Shown: positions 8,191 through 17,338 of the stretch, in pieces
How the letters are laid out: each line of letters starts with the position of its first letter
Position numbering within the stretch: position 1 is the first letter of the stretch
Assembly (NCBI GenBank): GCA_946615965.1
Contig: CAMOIC010000006.1
Coordinates: forward strand, 1-53,854
Length of the DNA: 53,854 nt
DNA from: UBA3700 sp002372775
GTDB lineage: Bacteria; Bacillota; Clostridia; Christensenellales; UBA3700
Direction of reading: 5' to 3'
The notes under the pieces: generated by a model
Database searches by the model: none
What the model was told of the DNA's origin: nothing
The model's input: the letters and a program-made list of their open reading frames with translations, nothing else
Program-made: the position numbers and the translations under genes

Positions 8191-8661
8191 CTACCAACGA
8201 TAATGTGCAAACGCCTTGTTTGCTTCTGCCATTCTATGCATTTCTTCTTTCTTCTTAACTGCATTTCCAGTATTGTTGAAAGCGTCGATAAGTTCTGCAG
8301 CAACACGATCCATCATTGTCTTTTCTCCTCTAGCACGAGAAGCATTTACTAACCATCTGATGGCTAATGTTTGACGTCTTGCAGCTCTGATTTCACATGG
8401 AACTTGGTATGTAGCACCGCCTACACGACGAGCCTTACATTCTAATTCTGGAGTAGCATTAGCTAATGCTTTTGTGAAAACATCTACAGGATCTTGTCCT
8501 AATTTCTTTTCTACTATATCGAAAGCTCCATAAACGATTTCTTGAGCAGTTCCCTTCTTGCCATCGTACATAACTTGGTTGATGAACTTAGCAATAACCT
8601 TACTTCCGTAAGTAGGATCTGGTAGAACGTCTCTAACTGGAACACTATTTCTTCTTGGCAT
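8191..8661 (-). CDS. rpsG: Ribosomal protein uS7
   Basis: Nucleates assembly of the 30S head and contacts the E-site tRNA. The product is 156 residues, the standard length, with the conserved beta-hairpin VGGATYQVP and the RWLVNASR segment. It lies between rpsL and fusA, as in the str operon, with an AGGAGG SD. Confidence 0.97.
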   Translation of the reverse strand: MPRRNSVPVRDVLPDPTYGSKVIAKFINQVMYDGKKGTAQEIVYGAFDIVEKKLGQDPVDVFTKALANATPELECKARRVGGATYQVPCEIRAARRQTLAIRWLVNASRARGEKTMMDRVAAELIDAFNNTGNAVKKKEEMHRMAEANKAFAHYRW

Positions 8662-8706
8662 GGTTTTTACCTCCTATTTTCGATTGTTGTTGTTTTGTGC
8701 ATCCGA

Positions 8707-9078
8707 CTATTTAGGTCTCTTTGCGCCGTATTTTGATCTGCCTTGCATACGTTTTGCAACACCAGCACTATCTAAAGTACCACGAATGATGTGATATCTT
8801 ACACCTGGCAAATCTCTTACTCTTCCGCCTCTGATAAGAACTACGCTGTGCTCTTGTAAGTTGTGGCCGATACCTGGAATATAAATAGTACCTTCCATAC
8901 CATTAACAAGACGAACTCTTGCGATCTTTCTTAAAGCAGAATTAGGCTTCTTTGGTGATGTTGTTGTAACAGATAAGCATACGCCTCTCTTTTGAGGATT
9001 TCCCTTCATAATAGGTGTAGTACTCTTTGCTACTTGCTTTTCTCTACCAGCCTTAAGTAACTGATTGATTGTTGGCAT
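8707..9078 (-). CDS. rpsL: Ribosomal protein uS12, with arginine at position 88
   Basis: Decoding-centre protein. The 123-residue product has the conserved TTTSPKKPNS loop (Lys43 kept) and LIRGGRVRDLPG. Position 88, normally lysine (RVKDLPG), is arginine here, encoded by AGA at 8815-8817. K88R is a well-known streptomycin-resistance change in other bacteria. It is the first gene of the rpsL-rpsG-fusA operon, preceded by a leader of about 140 bases with its own promoter. Confidence 0.97.
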   Translation of the reverse strand: MPTINQLLKAGREKQVAKSTTPIMKGNPQKRGVCLSVTTTSPKKPNSALRKIARVRLVNGMEGTIYIPGIGHNLQEHSVVLIRGGRVRDLPGVRYHIIRGTLDSAGVAKRMQGRSKYGAKRPK

Positions 9079-9256
9079 GTTTTTACCTCCTGTTTTTTTA
9101 ATCGGATGAGCTATCCAGCAACCCCGAAGGATAAACTCATTGTATAGGCATCAGAACTCCCGTACACGTGGTTGTTCTAATATTTATAGCAATACTGCGC
9201 GCAGTTCCCCTACGTACAGCAAAAATGATTTTACACATTAATATATATTAAGTCAA
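9079..9256 (-). promoter_or_regulatory. Promoter and structured leader of rpsL-rpsG-fusA
   Basis: Minus-strand TTGACT (9251-9256), 17 bases, TAAAAT (9228-9233). The leader of roughly 140 bases holds a 12-bp palindrome ACTGCGCGCAGT, an AGAAC / GTTCT stem enclosing CACGTG, and a stem TATCC / GGATA flanked by GAG / CTC close to the SD. It is more GC-rich than other intergenic DNA here. It looks like a cis-regulatory RNA, perhaps for S12 or S7 autoregulation; that function is inferred. Confidence 0.65.
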
Positions 9257-9315
9257 ACAAAAATAATGGATTTTTTCCCCTTTTTTCGCTACTTGGCTTT
9301 TAGGGGCTAAATTTA

Positions 9316-9339
9316 TGTAAAATTTATGTAAATTGTGAC
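9316..9339. repeat. 24-bp AT-rich motif, copy A
   Basis: The motif TGTAAAATTTATGTAAATTG plus TGAC lies just past the tsaD stop, about 60 bp upstream of the rpsL -35 box. It matches 21 of 24 positions at 26559-26582, upstream of rpoB and rqcP. Confidence 0.5.
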
Positions 9340-9342
9340 TTT

Positions 9343-10401
9343 TTAGTCAGTAATTCTTACATTTGCATCAGCATCTAGGTCAATATCTACCGGTTTAGCA
9401 CCAGCGATAATTGAATGATATGCTTGAGATGCAATCATAACTGCATTGTCTGTACAAAGCTTAATTGGTGGGTAAAATACATTCAAATGATGCTTCTTAG
9501 CCTCAAGTGCCATCTTCTCTCTTAAAGCTTTATTAGAACCAACACCACCAGCTATAACTACTGTATCTATTTTCTTTTCGCACGCGCATCTTATTGTATT
9601 ATTTACCATAATAGATGTTACTTTATCTTGGAATGAGAATGCTAAATCTTTTCTATTAATCTCCTCTCCCTTTTGTTCCATCTTATGAGCATAATTAATA
9701 ACTGCCGTCTTAATTCCTGAGAATGAAAAATCATATGTATCTACATCCTTATATGGAGTTGGAATATCTATTGTAGCCTTGCCACCTTCTGCAAGTGCTT
9801 GTATTTGTGGACCACCTGGATACTCAAGACCTAATACTCTTGCTACTTTATCAAAAGCTTCACCACAAGCATCATCTTGTGTTGTACCTAAAATTTCCAT
9901 TTCACCATAGCTCTTAACATGAGCAATAGCTGTATGACCACCTGATGCTATTAAGCAGATAAAAGGTGGTTTTAATTCTTTATTTGCAATGTAGTTTACT
10001 GCGATATGACCTTTAATATGATTTACAGCAATTAAAGGTTTTTGTGTTGCGAAAGCTAAAGCTTTCATATATGAAACGCCAACTAGTAATGCTCCAAGTA
10101 ATCCAGCACCATAAGTAACTGCAAGTACATCAATATCATCTAGTGTCATACCTGCTTCTTTTAATGCTTCATCAACACAGTTTTGAATTGCCATAATATG
10201 ATTTCTTGAAGCAATCTCTGGAACTACTCCACCAAATCTTTTATGAATATCTATTTGAGATGCAATGATATTTGCAAGGACATCCTTACCCCTTGTAATA
10301 GCACAAGCAGTTTCATCACAAGAAGATTCTATAGCTAAAATAACTTTATCTTCTTTATCCTTAATCTTTTCAAATTTTTCTAACGCAATATCGTAATACA
10401 T
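9343..10401 (-). CDS. tsaD: tRNA N6-adenosine threonylcarbamoyltransferase TsaD
   Basis: Transfers the threonylcarbamoyl group to A37 of ANN-decoding tRNAs, with TsaB and TsaE. The 352-residue ASKHA-fold protein has IESSCDETA near residue 25, the metal-binding HIKGHIAVNYI motif and a glycine-rich ASGGHTA loop. An extra 20 residues precede the conserved core. Its ATG follows the prfB stop by one base, so the two are probably co-translated. tsaB and tsaE are not in the window. Confidence 0.95.
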   Translation of the reverse strand: MYYDIALEKFEKIKDKEDKVILAIESSCDETACAITRGKDVLANIIASQIDIHKRFGGVVPEIASRNHIMAIQNCVDEALKEAGMTLDDIDVLAVTYGAGLLGALLVGVSYMKALAFATQKPLIAVNHIKGHIAVNYIANKELKPPFICLIASGGHTAIAHVKSYGEMEILGTTQDDACGEAFDKVARVLGLEYPGGPQIQALAEGGKATIDIPTPYKDVDTYDFSFSGIKTAVINYAHKMEQKGEEINRKDLAFSFQDKVTSIMVNNTIRCACEKKIDTVVIAGGVGSNKALREKMALEAKKHHLNVFYPPIKLCTDNAVMIASQAYHSIIAGAKPVDIDLDADANVRITD

Positions 10402-10402
10402 C

Positions 10403-11503
10403 TTAATTTGCCTTTGTTAAATAATCGTCTATAAATCCTTGAATATCGCCATCCATAACAGCATTTATATTCGCATTTTCATAACCTGTTCTATGATCCT
10501 TTGCAAGGGTATAAGGACAGAATACATAGCTTCTAATTTGGCTACCCCATTCTATCTTCTTGATATCTCCCTTTAGTTCTGTTTCTTTTTCCAATCTTTC
10601 TCTTTCTTGTAATTCTACAAGCTTTGATCTAAGCATTTGGAAAGCAACTTCCTTATTTTGCAATTGAGATCTTTCATTTTGACAAGTAACAACTATTCCT
10701 GTTGGAAAGTGAGTAATACGAATAGCTGTATCTGTCTTATTAACTTTTTGACCACCTGCACCTGATGATCTAAATACATCGATTCTTATATCGTCTGGAT
10801 TAATAACAACTTCGCCTTCATCTTCAATTTCAGGCATAACTTCTAAAGAAGCAAATGAAGTCATTCTCTTTCCTGCAGCATTAAATGGAGAAATTCTAAC
10901 AAGTCTATGAACTCCCTTTTCTGCCTTTAGGTAGCCATATGCATTTTCACCCTCTACTGAGAATGTAATACTCTTAAGACCAGCTTCACTACCAGCTAAA
11001 GAATCTAATACTGTAACTTTATATCCAACTCTTTCGCAGTATCTTGAGTACATTCTAAATAACATTTGAGCCCAGTCTTGAGCCTCTGTTCCACCAGCAC
11101 CTGCTTGAAGAGTTAAAATAGCGTTGTTTTGGTCGTATTTTCCTCTTAGTAATGTAGAAATCTTAAACTCATCAATTTCCTTTTCTAATTGCTTAATTTC
11201 AGCATCTAATGATTCATATTCTTCTTCAGAATTTTCTTCTTCAGAAAGTTCGATTAATGTATCTACATCACTAACTCTTTCTTTTAATTTCTTAAACTTA
11301 TCTAGCTTATTATTAATTCCCGCAAGTTCTTTATTAACAACTTGAGCTTTCTTTATATCTTCCCAAAATCCATCTACTTCTTGTTCTTTCTCTAGTTCTT
11401 TTTTTCTCGAATTTAATGCTGGCAAATTAAGTGCTGTTTCTAGATCAGCACAATCTTTGCTTATCGCATTATAATCCATTTTTAACAAATCTAAAGTAAT
11501 CAT
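10403..11503 (-). CDS. prfB: Peptide chain release factor 2, encoded without frameshift
   Basis: Recognises UAA and UGA stop codons. The 366-residue product has the N-terminal coiled-coil domain, the SPF anticodon-like tripeptide (VRISPFN) and the GGQ catalytic loop (RSSGAGGQKVN). The reading frame is continuous: where many bacteria have CTT TGA C for programmed +1 frameshifting, this gene reads CTT AAT TTG. The SD is weak. It ends one base before tsaD. TGA is rare as a stop in this window, but is used by trpY and hepT. Confidence 0.95.
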   Translation of the reverse strand: MITLDLLKMDYNAISKDCADLETALNLPALNSRKKELEKEQEVDGFWEDIKKAQVVNKELAGINNKLDKFKKLKERVSDVDTLIELSEEENSEEEYESLDAEIKQLEKEIDEFKISTLLRGKYDQNNAILTLQAGAGGTEAQDWAQMLFRMYSRYCERVGYKVTVLDSLAGSEAGLKSITFSVEGENAYGYLKAEKGVHRLVRISPFNAAGKRMTSFASLEVMPEIEDEGEVVINPDDIRIDVFRSSGAGGQKVNKTDTAIRITHFPTGIVVTCQNERSQLQNKEVAFQMLRSKLVELQERERLEKETELKGDIKKIEWGSQIRSYVFCPYTLAKDHRTGYENANINAVMDGDIQGFIDDYLTKAN

Positions 11504-11554
11504 TTATAACACCGTGAAGTAGTATAGCATTAATAGTTCAAAACTTGTTAGCGA

Positions 11555-12301
11555 TTAAAGACCAAAAACTTGAGCTGTTACCGCAATTGTTTCTGCAACT
11601 TGTTCTTCAACAGTAATCTTTGCTACACCATCTTTTCCTTGCTCGCCATACATACCGAATTGAGCATGGTTTCCACCTTCTATTACATGAATCACTGTAT
11701 TCTTTGGTAAATTCTTTTTATTATCCTCAAAATGCTTCTTATTTGTGACTGTATCTTCAGAGCCATATATAGAAACGCACTTTATATCTAAACCTGACAA
11801 ATCCGCACTTGGGTATGAACCATAGAAGATTATTCCATCATATTCAGAAGAGTGCTTACTTAAGTATTTTGATGCCATAGCTCCACCTAATGAGTGTCCA
11901 CCAATAACCCAAGTTTCAATCTCTGGGAATTGTTCTTGAATTCCATCAGCAGCATTAATTTCCATAAAGGCCATATTACCAGCCATATGACAAACCATAC
12001 AAGTAATACCCATCTTTGCGTATTCATGCATCAAATATGCATAAGATATATACTCAACCTTTGCTCCTGGATAGAAAATAAGCGCAGCCTTTGATTCTAT
12101 ATTTTTTGGTTTAAATAAATAGTAATCTTCACTCTCAACGTATCTAGCTTCTACTACATCATCAGATTCCAAATAAGGTAATACTGCTTCATCTGCATGA
12201 TAGAAAACAGATAAATAAATCGCAAAACCGCAAACATTCACCGCAACAAATGCTAGTAAAACCGTCAACACTATTAATGTAATTCTTTTCTTTTTGTCCA
12301 T
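11555..12301 (-). CDS. Membrane-anchored alpha/beta hydrolase
   Basis: A serine hydrolase of the alpha/beta fold. The N-terminus has a single hydrophobic segment (about residues 8-33), a signal anchor that would place the domain outside. The triad is visible: nucleophile Ser137 in GGHSLGG, Asp183 in GSEDT, His212 in GGNHAQ. At 248 residues it resembles small Abhydrolase_5-type proteins, whose substrates are mostly unknown. It lies between secA and prfB on the same strand; a hairpin separates it from secA. Confidence 0.85.
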   Translation of the reverse strand: MDKKKRITLIVLTVLLAFVAVNVCGFAIYLSVFYHADEAVLPYLESDDVVEARYVESEDYYLFKPKNIESKAALIFYPGAKVEYISYAYLMHEYAKMGITCMVCHMAGNMAFMEINAADGIQEQFPEIETWVIGGHSLGGAMASKYLSKHSSEYDGIIFYGSYPSADLSGLDIKCVSIYGSEDTVTNKKHFEDNKKNLPKNTVIHVIEGGNHAQFGMYGEQGKDGVAKITVEEQVAETIAVTAQVFGL

Positions 12302-12328
12302 CTTTCATAATCCCCCGTTAATCAAAAC

Positions 12329-12353
12329 ATCCACTAGGCAACGCACTAGTGGA
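12329..12353 (-). terminator. Hairpin after secA
   Basis: A perfect 9-bp inverted repeat ATCCACTAG / CTAGTGGAT (12345-12353 and 12329-12337) lies just past the secA stop. The following minus-strand tract is only GTTTTG, so termination may be partial and the hydrolase gene may be reached by readthrough. Confidence 0.6.
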
Positions 12354-12364
12354 TATTAACCATT

Positions 12365-15049
12365 TTACTTTCCGCAGCAATCTTTATACTTTTTACCGCT
12401 TCCGCATGGACATGGATCGTTTCTTCCCGGCTTCTTGCCTGAGGTTACTGTTCCATTTCCGTCCTTGTTTGTTTTCATGTCTTCCACGACTCTTTTTCTG
12501 ACTTCTACTCTTCTTTCGAATTTCGATTTACATAATACTCTTACAACATCTTCTTGTATCTTTGTATTCATTGCTTCGAACATCTCGTAGCCTTCTCTCT
12601 TGTATACTTGAACTGGGTCCTGTTGTGCATATGATACAAGACCAATACCTTGTTTTAATTGATCCATATTATCAATATGATCCATCCAATTCAAATCAAC
12701 ATTTCTTAGCAAGCAATCTCTTTCGAATCTACCAAAATCAATACCAAATTCCTTAACAGTACTTTCTATCTTATCTTCATATTGCTTTAAAGCAACTTCG
12801 TAAATACCATTAACAATTTCTTCTGCTGTATCATAATTTGCTACAAAATCTGGATTTAATAAATTTGTACCATTTTCTAAGCATTCATTTTCAAGTTCCT
12901 TGTTAAATCCTTCGTAATCCCATTGAACATGGTAAACTTTGTAATCTACATACTTTGGAACGATAGAAGAAATAACTTCCTTCATCATAGCCTTAACTTG
13001 CTCATGAACATCCATACCATCTAGAACAATTCTTCTTTGCTCATAGATAATCTTTCTTTGTTCATTCATTACGTTATCGTAACCTAAAACGTGCTTTCTG
13101 ATTGAGAAGTTTCTATCTTCAACAGCAGCTTGGGCGTTTCTAATTTGATTTGTAATAATCTTAGCTTCGATTGGCATATTTGGATCAAGAGACAATCTTT
13201 CACACATAGACTTCATTTGATCGCCACCAAATACTCTCATTACGTCATCTTCCATTGATAAATAGAATACTGATTCACCTGGGTCACCTTGACGACCAGA
13301 ACGACCTCTTAATTGGTTATCAATACGTCTTGATTCATGTCTTTCTGTACCAATAATCTTTAATCCGCCAGCTGCTAAAACTTTTTCTTTTTCAACATCA
13401 ACGTCTTTCTTGAATAATTCGTAATACTTCTTGTAATCCTCTCTTGCCTTTAAACCTTCCTTATCATCATCAGCGATATGAGCAAATGATGAAGCAAGTT
13501 CAATAACCTCATGAGGATATCCAAGTTTTGCTAATTTTTCCTTTGTTAAGAATTCTGGGTTACCACCAAGTAGAATATCTGTACCACGACCAGCCATGTT
13601 AGTAGCAATTGTTACTGCTTGGTACTTACCAGCTTGTGCTACAATTTCAGCTTCTTTTTCGTGATTCTTAGCATTTAATACATTGTGTGGAATCTTGTTT
13701 CTCTTTAATAAGTTTGATAACTCTTCTGACTTTTCTACAGAAACTGTACCAATTAAAACTGGTTGACCTTTTTGATAACATTGAATAACGTCCTCAAGTA
13801 CTGCCTTATATTTTGCAGCTTTTGTCATGTATAATTGGTCATTTCTATCTATTCTCATAACTGGCTTATTTGTTGGAATCTCAACAATATCTAATGCATA
13901 GATATCATTAAATTCTGTCTTTTCTGTCATAGCAGTACCAGTCATACCTGATAGTTTTGGATATAATCTAAATAAGTTTTGGAAAGTGATTGTAGCAAGT
14001 GTCTTATTCTCTGACTTAATTGGAACATTTTCCTTTGCTTCAATAGCTTGATGTAAGCCGTTAGAATATCTTCTACCAATCATTTGACGACCTGTAAATT
14101 CATCAACGATGATGATTTCTCCATCAACAACGATATAATCGTTTTCTCTCTTCATGATAAAGTTAGCTTTTAAAGCATTATCAATATAGTGCTTTAATTC
14201 TTGGTTTTCATAATCTGCTAAGTTTTCAATATTGAAATACTTTTCAGCCTTAACTGCACCATTTTCATTTAAGAAAATTGACTTTTCCTTTTCACCGATT
14301 TCATAGTCATCTGGAGTTAAAGTCTTAACGAATCTATTAGCTGTGATATAAGTATCTGCACTCTTTGTTCCTCTACCAGAGATGATAAGTGGAGTTCTAG
14401 CTTCATCGATTAAAATACTATCTACTTCGTCGATGATAGCAAAGTGTAAATCTCTTTGAACCATATCTTCTTTGCTTGTTACCATGTTATCTCTTAGGTA
14501 GTCGAAGCCTAGTTCATTGTTTGTTGTATATGTGATATCACAAGCATATTGTGCTCTCTTATATTCTGGAGATGATTGAGCTAAGTTAACACCTACGCTT
14601 AAACCTAGGAATTTATAAATCTTACCCATCCATTCAGCGTCACGCTTTGCTAAGTATTCGTTTACAGTAACAACATGAACGCCTTTTCCTTCTAGTGCTG
14701 CAAGATAGGCTGCAAGTGTAGCAACTAAAGTCTTACCTTCACCAGTTCTCATTTCAGCAATTCTACCTTGATATAAAACAACACCACCGATAAGTTGAAC
14801 TCTGAAGTGTCTCATGTTCAAAACTCTCTTTGATGCTTCTCTTACTGTAGCAAATGCTTCTGGAAGTAAATCATCTAATGATTCACCATTCTTAACTCTT
14901 TCTTTATATTGTTCAGTGCAAGAAGATAACTCTTCATCACTCATTGCTTCAAATTTAGGTTCCAATGCTTCAATCTTATCTACGATCTTTTCGATCTTAG
15001 ATAATTCTCTTTCATTTGAACTCATAAATATTTTTTTCAAGAATCCCAT
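12365..15049 (-). CDS. secA: Preprotein translocase ATPase SecA
   Basis: Motor ATPase that drives proteins through SecYEG. The 894-residue product has Walker A MRTGEGKTL near residue 100, the DEVD box in IDEVDSILIDEARTP, the preprotein cross-linking domain, NBD2 with TNMAGRGTDILL and GRSGRQGDPG, and a C-terminal SEC-C zinc tail (DPCPCGSGKKYKDCC). One SecA1-type gene is seen; no SecA2 lies in the window. Confidence 0.98.
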   Translation of the reverse strand: MGFLKKIFMSSNERELSKIEKIVDKIEALEPKFEAMSDEELSSCTEQYKERVKNGESLDDLLPEAFATVREASKRVLNMRHFRVQLIGGVVLYQGRIAEMRTGEGKTLVATLAAYLAALEGKGVHVVTVNEYLAKRDAEWMGKIYKFLGLSVGVNLAQSSPEYKRAQYACDITYTTNNELGFDYLRDNMVTSKEDMVQRDLHFAIIDEVDSILIDEARTPLIISGRGTKSADTYITANRFVKTLTPDDYEIGEKEKSIFLNENGAVKAEKYFNIENLADYENQELKHYIDNALKANFIMKRENDYIVVDGEIIIVDEFTGRQMIGRRYSNGLHQAIEAKENVPIKSENKTLATITFQNLFRLYPKLSGMTGTAMTEKTEFNDIYALDIVEIPTNKPVMRIDRNDQLYMTKAAKYKAVLEDVIQCYQKGQPVLIGTVSVEKSEELSNLLKRNKIPHNVLNAKNHEKEAEIVAQAGKYQAVTIATNMAGRGTDILLGGNPEFLTKEKLAKLGYPHEVIELASSFAHIADDDKEGLKAREDYKKYYELFKKDVDVEKEKVLAAGGLKIIGTERHESRRIDNQLRGRSGRQGDPGESVFYLSMEDDVMRVFGGDQMKSMCERLSLDPNMPIEAKIITNQIRNAQAAVEDRNFSIRKHVLGYDNVMNEQRKIIYEQRRIVLDGMDVHEQVKAMMKEVISSIVPKYVDYKVYHVQWDYEGFNKELENECLENGTNLLNPDFVANYDTAEEIVNGIYEVALKQYEDKIESTVKEFGIDFGRFERDCLLRNVDLNWMDHIDNMDQLKQGIGLVSYAQQDPVQVYKREGYEMFEAMNTKIQEDVVRVLCKSKFERRVEVRKRVVEDMKTNKDGNGTVTSGKKPGRNDPCPCGSGKKYKDCCGK

Positions 15050-15065
15050 TTCTATACCTCAAATC

Positions 15066-15126
15066 TAGTGTCAGTGACACTATAAATAAATTATCATAAA
15101 TACGCGCGTATAGTCAATATTGACTA
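15066..15126 (-). promoter_or_regulatory. secA promoter region with three palindromes
   Basis: Minus-strand TTGACT (15112-15117), 16 bases, GATAAT (15090-15095). Three perfect palindromes overlap it: TAGTCAATATTGACTA (15111-15126, covering the -35 box and the recD2 stop), TACGCGCGTA (15101-15110, in the spacer) and TAGTGTCA-G-TGACACTA (15066-15082, at the predicted +1). They could bind a regulator, or the last could form a 5' mRNA hairpin. Confidence 0.6.
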
Positions 15127-17337
15127 AAAATTAAACTCCGCTTCATCTCTCAAGAATGCGGCTAACATTGAATTTCTTTTATCTATTCTGTTATTCCTAA
15201 TCATCTTGGCAATAATATCTTTCTTTCCAACGATTACTACAGCTTGTTTTCCTCTTGTAATTCCTGTATAAAGCAAGTTTCTTGTAGCAAGCATTGGATT
15301 ATTCTCTTCTGCTACAAAAACAACTATTTTGAATTCACTACCTTGAGATTTGTGAACAGTAACAGCATATGCAAGTTGAATTTCTTCAAATTCTTTTCTT
15401 CCGTATATTGCAAGCTTTTCATCGTCAAATTGGACTGTAATTGTAGGAAGTTCTGGGTTTATATCAATTATCTTACCCATCTCTCCATTAAACACTCCAG
15501 TGCCTGATTTTCCAGTCAAATTGCTATATGTAAGCTCATAGTCATTCTTGATATGAATAATTCTATCTCCAACTCTAAAGTTGTTTGCTCCATATTGAAT
15601 TTGTATACCATCTGGTCCAATTGGATTAATTGCATCTTGAAGTACTTTATTTATGTTATCTATACCAACAATTCCCTTCTTCGATGGAGCTAAAACTTGT
15701 ATTTCATCAACTGAAACATTGAAGTATTTAGGAAGTCTATTGTTGACCATATCCACAACTATATCTAATGCTGTTTGTGGAATGTCTGCGCTTTGAAAGA
15801 AAAAGTCTGTACTCTTATTATCTAGAGCAATCATCTTTCCGTTATTAATCTCATGAGCATTATACGAAATCATGCTCTTTTCGCCTTGTCTATAGATTCT
15901 AGATAAATAACTTACAGGTATAACCTGTGAGCTAATCATATCTGATAAAACGTTACCAGCACCTACTGATGGCAATTGATCTTTATCCCCAACAAAGATA
16001 ACTCTAGCATCTTTCTTTAGAGCAAGTAGAAGTGAGTGCATAACAAATACATCACACATTGATACTTCATCAACAATTATTACATCCTCATCTAAATCTT
16101 CTGTTTCGTTATAGACAAATTTTGAAGTCTCATCATTTAACGCTAAATGTAGCGCTCTATGAATAGTAGATGATGGCATTCCTGTTGATTCACTTAACCT
16201 TTTTGCCGCTCTTCCTGTTGGTGCACAAAGTTTGTATGATTTTCCAAGTTTATTAAGCATTGAAATGATTGCTTTTATGATTGTTGTCTTACCTGTTCCA
16301 GGGCCTCCTGTAACAACTGAAACACCATACATAAGTGAGTTTTTAATCGCCTCAATTTGCTTTTCATCAAGAGCAATTTTGTGTATCTGTTGATACTCTT
16401 TTATATTCTCATCAATATCCACAGGGATATTGTTTGATGTCGCGTTCATTAATTGAATTAACTTTTTAGCTATCTCTTTCTCCTTGTGATATAGGATATA
16501 AGACATAACAACTTTTCTTTCAAACTTTTCAAAAAGTATTATTCTTCCAAGTCTTTCACAAGTTGATATACTTGTCTCTACTAAATCTATATGTTCTTGT
16601 GGATTTAAAGTTAAAAGAGATATTGTTTCTGATACTAAATCATCATAAAAAAGATATGTGTGTCCCTTTTGATTTGCAACCTCTGTAAGGATGTAAGTAA
16701 TAGCGGCAATTACTCTTTCGCTACTATTTAAAGGAATACCCATTTTAACAGCAATTGCATCTGCTGTTTTAAAACCAATACCATCAATATCTTCAATTAT
16801 TTTATAAGGATTTTGCTCAAGTATTGCTCTTGTTTGATTACCATATGCCATGTATAACTTTGTAGCCATAGACACAGTTATATCAAACGCTTGCAAATAC
16901 ATTATTAAGTCTCTCATATCAGATAAAGAGACGAATTTTTCTACTATTTCTTTTGCTTTTTTAATACTGATACCTTTAACGGTAGAAAGCGCTTTAGGAT
17001 CAGATGCTAAGACTTCAAAAGTCTTATCTTTAAATGTTTCTACAATTCTTGTAGCAATAGTTAATTTTATTCCAGGGAATATACCACTAGATAAAAACTG
17101 AATCATGGAAGTAATAGTTGCTGGGAATTTAACAATTACAGAACTAACTTCAAATTGTTCCCCATATTTTTGGTTATATTTATATTCCCCTTCCATTACT
17201 AACTGTTCGCCTGGGTTTATATCAGGAAAAGCACCAACACAAAAGACTGGTGCTAATCCTGTATCTACCATAACTACTGTATAGCAATTTTCTAGGTTTC
17301 TAAATTTAACGTCTAAAACTTCCCCTTCTAATCTCAA
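15124..17337 (-). CDS. recD2: RecD2-type DNA helicase (TTG start)
   Basis: A 5'-3' SF1B DNA helicase of the RecD2 family found in bacteria without RecBCD; roles in mismatch and recombination repair are known in relatives. The 737-residue product has an N-terminal OB-like domain, HhH-type repeats (VKGISIKKAKEIVEKF, IDGIGFKTADAIA), Walker A GGPGTGKTT near residue 345, DEVSM, and the C-terminal motif AYAVTVHKSQGSE. The start is TTG at 17335-17337 with GAGG six bases upstream, inside the end of metK. It overlaps metK's stop region and belongs to the metK transcript. Confidence 0.93.
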   Translation of the reverse strand: MRLEGEVLDVKFRNLENCYTVVMVDTGLAPVFCVGAFPDINPGEQLVMEGEYKYNQKYGEQFEVSSVIVKFPATITSMIQFLSSGIFPGIKLTIATRIVETFKDKTFEVLASDPKALSTVKGISIKKAKEIVEKFVSLSDMRDLIMYLQAFDITVSMATKLYMAYGNQTRAILEQNPYKIIEDIDGIGFKTADAIAVKMGIPLNSSERVIAAITYILTEVANQKGHTYLFYDDLVSETISLLTLNPQEHIDLVETSISTCERLGRIILFEKFERKVVMSYILYHKEKEIAKKLIQLMNATSNNIPVDIDENIKEYQQIHKIALDEKQIEAIKNSLMYGVSVVTGGPGTGKTTIIKAIISMLNKLGKSYKLCAPTGRAAKRLSESTGMPSSTIHRALHLALNDETSKFVYNETEDLDEDVIIVDEVSMCDVFVMHSLLLALKKDARVIFVGDKDQLPSVGAGNVLSDMISSQVIPVSYLSRIYRQGEKSMISYNAHEINNGKMIALDNKSTDFFFQSADIPQTALDIVVDMVNNRLPKYFNVSVDEIQVLAPSKKGIVGIDNINKVLQDAINPIGPDGIQIQYGANNFRVGDRIIHIKNDYELTYSNLTGKSGTGVFNGEMGKIIDINPELPTITVQFDDEKLAIYGRKEFEEIQLAYAVTVHKSQGSEFKIVVFVAEENNPMLATRNLLYTGITRGKQAVVIVGKKDIIAKMIRNNRIDKRNSMLAAFLRDEAEFNF

Positions 17338-17338
17338 A

